A DNA stretch of 64,000 nucleotides. Origin: Gracilariopsis chorda (lineage: Eukaryota; Rhodophyta; Florideophyceae; Gracilariales; Gracilariaceae). The stretch is taken from the NCBI GenBank assembly GCA_003194525.1, contig NBIV01000009.1:186001-250000 (forward strand), in the 5' to 3' direction. Position numbers and translations under genes: made by a program. The notes below the pieces were generated by a model. That model did not search any database. It was not told where the DNA came from and worked only from the letters and a program-made list of their open reading frames with translations. Of the stretch, positions 59,140-64,000 are shown in pieces (the stretch's first letter is position 1; each line of letters begins with the position of its first letter).

Positions 59140-59997
59140 CTATATCCGAACGGTAAACCTTCCGACGTCGAACTTAGCGCTTATTTCCTCCCAGAAATGG
59201 GTGAGTGCCGAAGGCTTTTCGGCGAATATCATGTCATCGACAACCTTGGCGAGCATCAACTGAAGTTCGGTGTCTTTCCACAGGAGAAAGAGTTGGGGAA
59301 CAACCAGGACGGACACGAAACCTTGCTCAAGGAGCCATTCTTCAACGAAGAGCTGCCACAGGTGGCCTGAGTCCACTAGTCCGTACAACGAGGCCAGAAG
59401 TTTCCACACTTCATCTGTGTAGTGAGTCCAGCCTCTTGGCAGGCGGAATTATACATCTCTGTGGAGCTCGCCTGCTTGCAAGTACGCGGATTTAACATCG
59501 AGCGAAGTTAGTGTGAAGTGGGAGATGGAAGCGAGCGAAAGTAGGAGACGGATGGTTGGGAACTGGGCAGTTGAAAAATCGGACCGAAGGTCGTGCTTCT
59601 GGTTATCCTTGTTGCCATGAGGTACAAGTCCGCAGTTGAGCTTGAGAGTGTTGCTCTCGCCATCATGCTTGATGAAAAAGAAGTGGTGTGACGAGATGAA
59701 GTTTGCCGATGGTGGCAAAGAGCGTATCCATACAGGCTAGAAGGCCTTTCGCTCGCGGTAGGACTGCTTCTCCTTCTCGATAGCCTCGTCGAGCAACCAC
59801 CTGGGCGCACATTGCAGCTTGTGCTCAGTAAGAGGCTCATTCCCTGGGAATTCGTATAGCTCTCGGAGGATAGTTTGTTTGGCAGACGTTAGCTGAGCAG
59901 TTTTTGGCAAAGGGCTGTTCACTAGAGCATAGTCTCCAATATCCTTCGACGGGCAGTTGACCGGGCGCACGTGCTTGTTTTGCGTCAGATACGCCAT
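59140..59997 (-). pseudogene. element D reverse transcriptase
   Basis: Three frames in order: linker and fingers (59997-59737, APRWLLDEAIEKEKQSYRER), palm start (59718-59449, KLNCGLVPHGNKDNQKHDLR and TSLDVKSAYLQAGELHRDV, the copia D-V-K-x-A-Y/F-L motif) and 59409-59140 (KLLASLYGLVDSGHLWQLFV, the L-x-x-L-Y-G-L motif, and the catalytic box VVDDM for YVDDM). Both Asp residues of the box are intact; only the Tyr is lost. Confidence 0.85.
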
Positions 59998-60042
59998 GCT
60001 TGAAGGATGGTCGTTCCACTCGGCAAAATAGTTAAGGCCATG

Positions 60043-61287
60043 TTAGTCGTGTTTGAAGATGCTCTGTGGCTCCTCGGTTACTTGAAGGAGGTCATTAGTT
60101 GGAGTGTCGTGTGGAGCAGGTGAAGTTGGAGATTCAGGCAGAGGTTGCTCCCGTTTCTCCTTGGGGAACTCATGCCAGCCGATTTCTATATCTTCAATGT
60201 CACGGAGGAGGTTGGATCGTTGCTTGAGGCGGAGGTCTTCATATGCAACAGTGTGGCTGAAGCCTTTAAGGTTCTTTGTAGTAGACACAATTTCATAGTG
60301 AAGGTGCACCTACTTCACGAATGCGGAGTACCACTGGCCTCGTTTCGCTCCTTTCTTGAAGAAGTAGACGGCTGTTCCAGGAGATAGCAACGTCAGGTCG
60401 AGACTTTTGACATCCTTCGAACGCAGGAAGGTGTGAAGAGCGTGGCGGGCGGTCTTCTCGTGATACGCTTCTAATAGCTCCTTGCTGACGGGGCTTTGAT
60501 CAAGGCCCGAGAGACCTGTACGGTATCCCCGAGCCAGCTCATAGCAGGAAAGGTATTTGGAGCCGAGCAGCGTATTCTTCAAGAAAACTGCGCGAGCCAA
60601 GATCTCCTGGTCAGAATGCACCGTCAACTTGTTAGAAGAAGCGACCTTGCCGTCCTTAAGGAGCCGCTGGGCGAGGTGTCGAATCGCCTCGTGAGAGGAT
60701 TAGGCTACTCCCGTTTTGTTATGACGGCGTGCTGGCCTTGCAGAGTACTTGATGGAGTGAGACGCACGCATGGTGGCGAAATCATCTGTGAAGAGCTTGG
60801 GATCCCCGGAAATCTCTGCTGGGGGGCCTTTGACCGATATCCAGTGCACGACGAAGTTCCTAGGAGCTTCCTTCATCGTCCTTGAGAGCGATAGAGCCGC
60901 TGCAGAGAAGCCCGTTGCAGCATCCTTCATGTGGAGAATGGGAAGGTTCCCTAATTCGGCGATAAACATGAAGTCTACTTGTACGTGCCCGTTGAAAGCC
61001 GTAAAAAGTCAAGCAAAGGATACCTTTCGAGAAGAAAGTGGCTTTCTCGTCGAGGCACATTGTTGACATGATGAGAACGAGTCGGACAATAGAGACTCGA
61101 GGGTCTTGGTAAGCACACCGGCCCGGTTACAGATTCTCTTCATGTCCCTCAGAGGGAAGTGGGTGTACAGGTAGAAACGCTTAGCGAAACGTTGTTCATT
61201 TTCGATGAGCTTTCGCGGAGACGAACCGGTCTTTGTACGGGATAGGAGCGACTTGACCGAAGCGTTTCTGGAGGGTACTAGCACCAA
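60043..61287 (-). pseudogene. element D integrase
   Basis: 61287-61009 is the GAG-preintegrase/zinc region ending in SCQQCASTRKP. 60969-60700 is the core: HMKDAATGFSAAAL holds the first catalytic Asp and PPAEISGDPKLFTDDFATM the second. 60627-60310 has the segment after the catalytic Glu, with ARHALHTFLRSKD and SPGTAVYFFKKGAKRGQWYS (the C-terminal beta strands). 60309-60043 is the Pro/Glu-rich linker to RT. Stops separate pieces. Confidence 0.75.
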
Positions 61288-61320
61288 ATGTTTGCGCTTT
61301 GACAGGTCTGTTCCGTTGTA

Positions 61321-61700
61321 CTACGTCGGCAGGATGACAGGGCTCTCATTAGAGAGGACATCGACAGGGGCCTGGATCCTATTTAGGTTTCCAAGTATGT
61401 CGCAATGAGACAGAACATCTTGTTCAAGAAGGATGGGGCAAGTGCCGTCTACGACGTAGAAGCGAATTGAGAATGAAACGTCGTTCTCGTCTTGACCACA
61501 AAGGATCCACCTGGCGAAGGTGGGCCTTTCGTCAGCGTAATTTTCTCCAAAGCCCTGGAGGAAGGGCTGGCAATCCAATTGTTGAAGGACGAGCTCCACC
61601 TCTAACGAAACGCAAAGGTGGGCTATACCATCAAGCCATCCAACACTTTTCGGACAGCCGAGATCGACGAAAGGATTTGGATCTTTTGAGAGAAAACTGA
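61321..61700 (-). pseudogene. element D aspartic protease
   Basis: The frame reads PFVDLGCPKSVGWLDGIAHL, a copia protease active site of the D-T-G-C-P-K-x-V-x-G type with Thr replaced by Leu (around 61656-61668). It continues to FYVVDGTCPILLEQDVLSHC, the flap to C-terminal part. It lies between gag and integrase. The start is taken as the first readable residue. Confidence 0.7.
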
Positions 61701-61836
61701 ATAGGCTCCTTCCCCGGCAGTTAGAGATGACTGCGTTGTGAAGGGTTGGAGCCCTGGCGAAAAGCCAGGTTGCTTCTGTCCTTCTTGGTATCCTTGAGAT
61801 TGCCTCGTTGTTCTGATTCGCTTCTGATCTTCTTGG

Positions 61837-63138
61837 TCAGGAAGCTAGGGCGCTTGCACTTGAGATCACCAAGACAATGCCCTGGGTCACCACAGTCGTA
61901 GCAGAATTCGGGCTTCGGTCGTTTCTCTTGCCCGAGAAACCTCGATTAGAAGGCAGTCTGCTATTGTTACTTCCCTTGTTGGGAGGCATTTTTGCAGAGC
62001 GAGAGTTACGTTTGGGCTCGTTTCGATTCTGAAAGGCTGCAAGAGCTTGTTGAACGCGTTGTCCGACCATGTTCTCTCTGTCAGCCTTAGTGTAGGCCTT
62101 TTCAGACTTCTTGGGAGTGAAGGTGAGATTCCTTACTAACTTTAGCGCATCATCAAGGTTGAGCTTGCGGCGTTTGCCGGTAGAGAACATGTCACGAGTT
62201 ATTGACAGCTGGTTCGTCATCTCCGTTATGTAGTTGAACAGTTCGGAGTTGTTGTGTATGAGTTGACCTGCAACGTTAACCAAATCAGTGGCCTTGAGAC
62301 GAACGGTATTAGCGTTGTCGGAGGGCTGTGGTGTGGCGTCTTCTTTCTCATGAGATTCAGTGATCTCCGGGATAAACATCAGAAATGATTTGTGAGAAGA
62401 CTTGGACATGGATAATTCTGGTTCACCTTCAGACCTCTGACGTGCTTCTGCTAAGAAGGTAGGCTGAAACTTTGCGTTCGACAGGGTTGTCTCGGTAAAG
62501 ATGGCATTTTTCGGCAGGGTGATTGAGAAGACTTCGCTAACTTGGGCGGAATTCGAAACCCCAACATAAATTAGATAATCGGAAGCTAAGCTTCGGAAGC
62601 GTGAAACAAAGAGGCTAAAAGTCTCATGAAGACGATGCTTATATTGCGTAACCTGAGTGAAGAACGATATCAGCATAGTACAAACCGCAATAGGTGAGGT
62701 AATTGACATAAGCTGCACAGTCTGCGTAACTCCTTCAATCTGATCATTCTGCTTGTAGTAGATGATTCTTATGGCCTGTGACTCATCCACCATAGATTTC
62801 TGTTCTCGGCATAGTGCATGGTCGTACAAATGGCGTGCTAGTGTATTGTATACGGTTTTGTACATAAGATCCGTGCCGTTTTCAGTGACAGCTTGAATGG
62901 TTTCTACCCAGCGAGTGGCATTGCAACGATATTCTTATAGATCGCCTTCTGGGTTAAACATTGTCGGGTCAGTCGGTGCAAGAGGTTTAGAGAGCGTTGG
63001 GCCTGGGCCCATAAATATGGAAGGCTGAGTCATCGCTGCGCTTGGAGGGTTAGATAGTGAGAGGCGAAACGCGGGGGACCGAGAGGGACGTAATTCCGCC
63101 GTTTTGCCTTGGCTGTCCGCTCCCCACGCCAGCGTCAT
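61837..63138 (-). pseudogene. element D gag with zinc knuckle in another frame
   Basis: The N-terminal part (63138-62935, or from ATG at about 63033) ends in TAA at 62935-62937, and the same frame continues through RWVETIQAVTENGTDLMYKT and 342 more codons. The capsid part has YKHRLHETFSLFVSRFRSLA, followed by a long linker and a Lys/Arg/Asn-rich nucleocapsid. The zinc knuckle CYDCGDPGHCLGDLKC (61856-61903) is read in a different frame, so a frameshift lies at about 61910-61960. Spacing is C-x2-C-x4-H-x6-C, slightly longer than the usual knuckle. Confidence 0.8.
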
Positions 63139-63145
63139 GCTGGCG
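63127..63145. repeat. perfect hairpin at the element D edge
   Basis: CGCCAGC-GTCAT-GCTGGCG, a 7-bp stem with a 5-base loop, at the 5' border of the gag frame. Confidence 0.7.
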
Positions 63146-63406
63146 CTTCTTTATTCGTTTTAGGTCGCGCACTTCAAGGGCTCCCTTGCCCCTCCGCGCC
63201 GGGAGGAGCGCGGGAGGTGCCGCGGTCGTGGCTTGGCATGACAGTGTACACGTGTGTGTGTCACAGGAACACCAGCCTTTTTTCAGAGTACGAAGATACT
63301 TTGCCTTTACCTACCTTTGTACCATTGTACCTCTGGTAGGAAGAGTATGCGTTAATTCTTCAATCTGTTTCCATTTCTCAAACATAGGTTCCGATGTGAC
63401 CGCGTT
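63146..63406 (+). promoter_or_regulatory. region upstream of NDUFAF3
   Basis: GC-rich at first (63170-63240) and then pyrimidine-rich toward the ATG. It should hold the promoter and 5' UTR, but I see no TATA box and assign no start site. Confidence 0.35.
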
Positions 63407-64000
63407 ATGATTCAGGGACGCATCTTTTCGCGCATTCGAGCAAATACAAGACTATTTAGCTCAAAACCCGGACCACAGAGTTCTCCGGCACAGCCCGAGA
63501 GCGGCAGAAAAACACCTTTCGACTCGCTTGGATACGAGCTAATTGACTCAAGTCCTGCCGAACCGCAAGCTATACAACGGGCAGTTATCGATGGGTTAGG
63601 ACCCAATTCGTTTACCGTAAGTGGTGTCCGCGTTGCGGGATCTGTTCTTGTTATGCCTTTCTTTTCTACTATATGGAATGTCGACCACTTCGAGCGTATA
63701 ACACCGAGCTCTCTCGCGTTAGTGAAGCTCGTTGTACCACGACCAGATATTCTTGTGCTTGGTACAGGAGCCACATTGCTGGTAAGTCCATTCCTATTTT
63801 GTACATCTTGTTCATCTTCTGTGATGCGGTTCAAACTAACACCAATACGTAACCTGATGACCACGTACTAGCCACTTCCACCAGGTTTGAAAGAGTTTTT
63901 TAAAGACATCAAAGTTAATGTGGAGACGATGGACACAAAGAACGCAAGCCACACATTCAATGTGCTGAACCAAGAGGACAGAAATGTTGCTGCGGCGCTG
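63407..64000 (+). CDS. NDUFAF3: NDUFAF3-like mitochondrial complex I assembly factor, partial
   Basis: Exon 1 runs from ATG at 63407 to 63781. A GTAAGT...TACTAG intron of 90 bases (63782-63871) follows in phase 0, and exon 2 runs off the window. The N-terminus (IFSRIRANTRLFSS) is Arg/Ser-rich with no acidic residues, as in mitochondrial targeting peptides. The body has the DUF498/Mth938 fold motifs: SLGYELIDSSPAE, GPNSFTVSGVRVAGSVLVMP, PRPDILVLGTGATLL and, across the splice, VETMDTKNASHTFNVLNQED. Members of this family (human NDUFAF3) help assemble respiratory complex I on the matrix side of the inner membrane with NDUFAF4. The conserved frame across the intron is strong evidence for a real, working gene. 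Confidence 0.93.

Larger units (their letters stand above)
58244..63138 (-). mobile_element. element D: Ty1/copia element, no LTR recognised
   Basis: Copia order on the minus strand: gag with zinc knuckle (63138-61837), protease (61700-61321), integrase (61287-60043), RT (59997-59140) and RNase H (58981-58244). Integrase precedes RT, which separates it from the gypsy elements here. I could not find direct repeats flanking it, so it is either LTR-deleted or has very short or diverged LTRs. It is the least decayed element in the window. Confidence 0.8.

Noticed and set aside
58244-63138. Complete LTR pair for element D
   Set aside because: No direct repeat between the two flanks (58095-58243 and 63139-63400) was found.

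Overview
The window looks like a eukaryotic nuclear intergenic region that is almost entirely old, nested transposable elements, with one clear host gene at the right edge. That gene (63407 to the window end, plus strand) encodes the mitochondrial complex I assembly factor NDUFAF3 and has a 90-base GTAAGT...TAG intron. The mix of chromodomain Ty3/gypsy elements, Ty1/copia elements, a Helitron and PIF1-type helicases, in DNA of middling GC with short introns, would fit an alga, perhaps a red alga. This is inference; no marker here fixes the species.

Layout, left to right. 0-2.4 kb: a weak ORF and a decayed gene with a zinc-ribbon-like motif. 2.59-7.83 kb: element A, a complete but inactivated chromodomain Ty3/gypsy element on the minus strand with both LTRs and a probable ACATG target duplication. 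7.8-10.3 kb: mostly empty. 10.34-22.76 kb: element B, a long plus-strand Ty3/gypsy element with two LTRs, primer site, gag, pol and an antisense ORF before its 3' LTR; its RT is split by a ~400-base MITE. 23.6-28.2 kb: a decayed Helitron on the minus strand. 28.5-35.4 kb: a 68-base tandem repeat, two more MITE copies and a satellite array built of alternating 71-base monomers (142-base dimers). 36.2-40.7 kb: fragments of two copia elements, an LTR of family C and the 3' end of a second element B. 42.3-44.7 kb: AT-rich DNA with possible spliced exons. 44.7-47.2 kb: a PIF1 helicase pseudogene between two ~394-base direct repeats that carry paired stem-loops around a TATA-like run. 47.2-57.5 kb: element C, a minus-strand chromodomain gypsy element with 3' LTR and again an antisense ORF between pol and LTR. 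57.5-58.1 kb: a decayed plus-strand ORF. 58.2-63.14 kb: a minus-strand copia element.

The most interesting feature is that elements B and C, whose LTRs I cannot align to each other, share one architecture: gag-pol on one strand and a related ORF on the opposite strand between pol and the 3' LTR. Three copies of this ORF are present. Nearly every element gene is broken by stops and frameshifts, many of them TGA or TAG where CGA or CAG would be expected, which suggests cytosine-deamination decay. All ORF boundaries inside elements are approximate.
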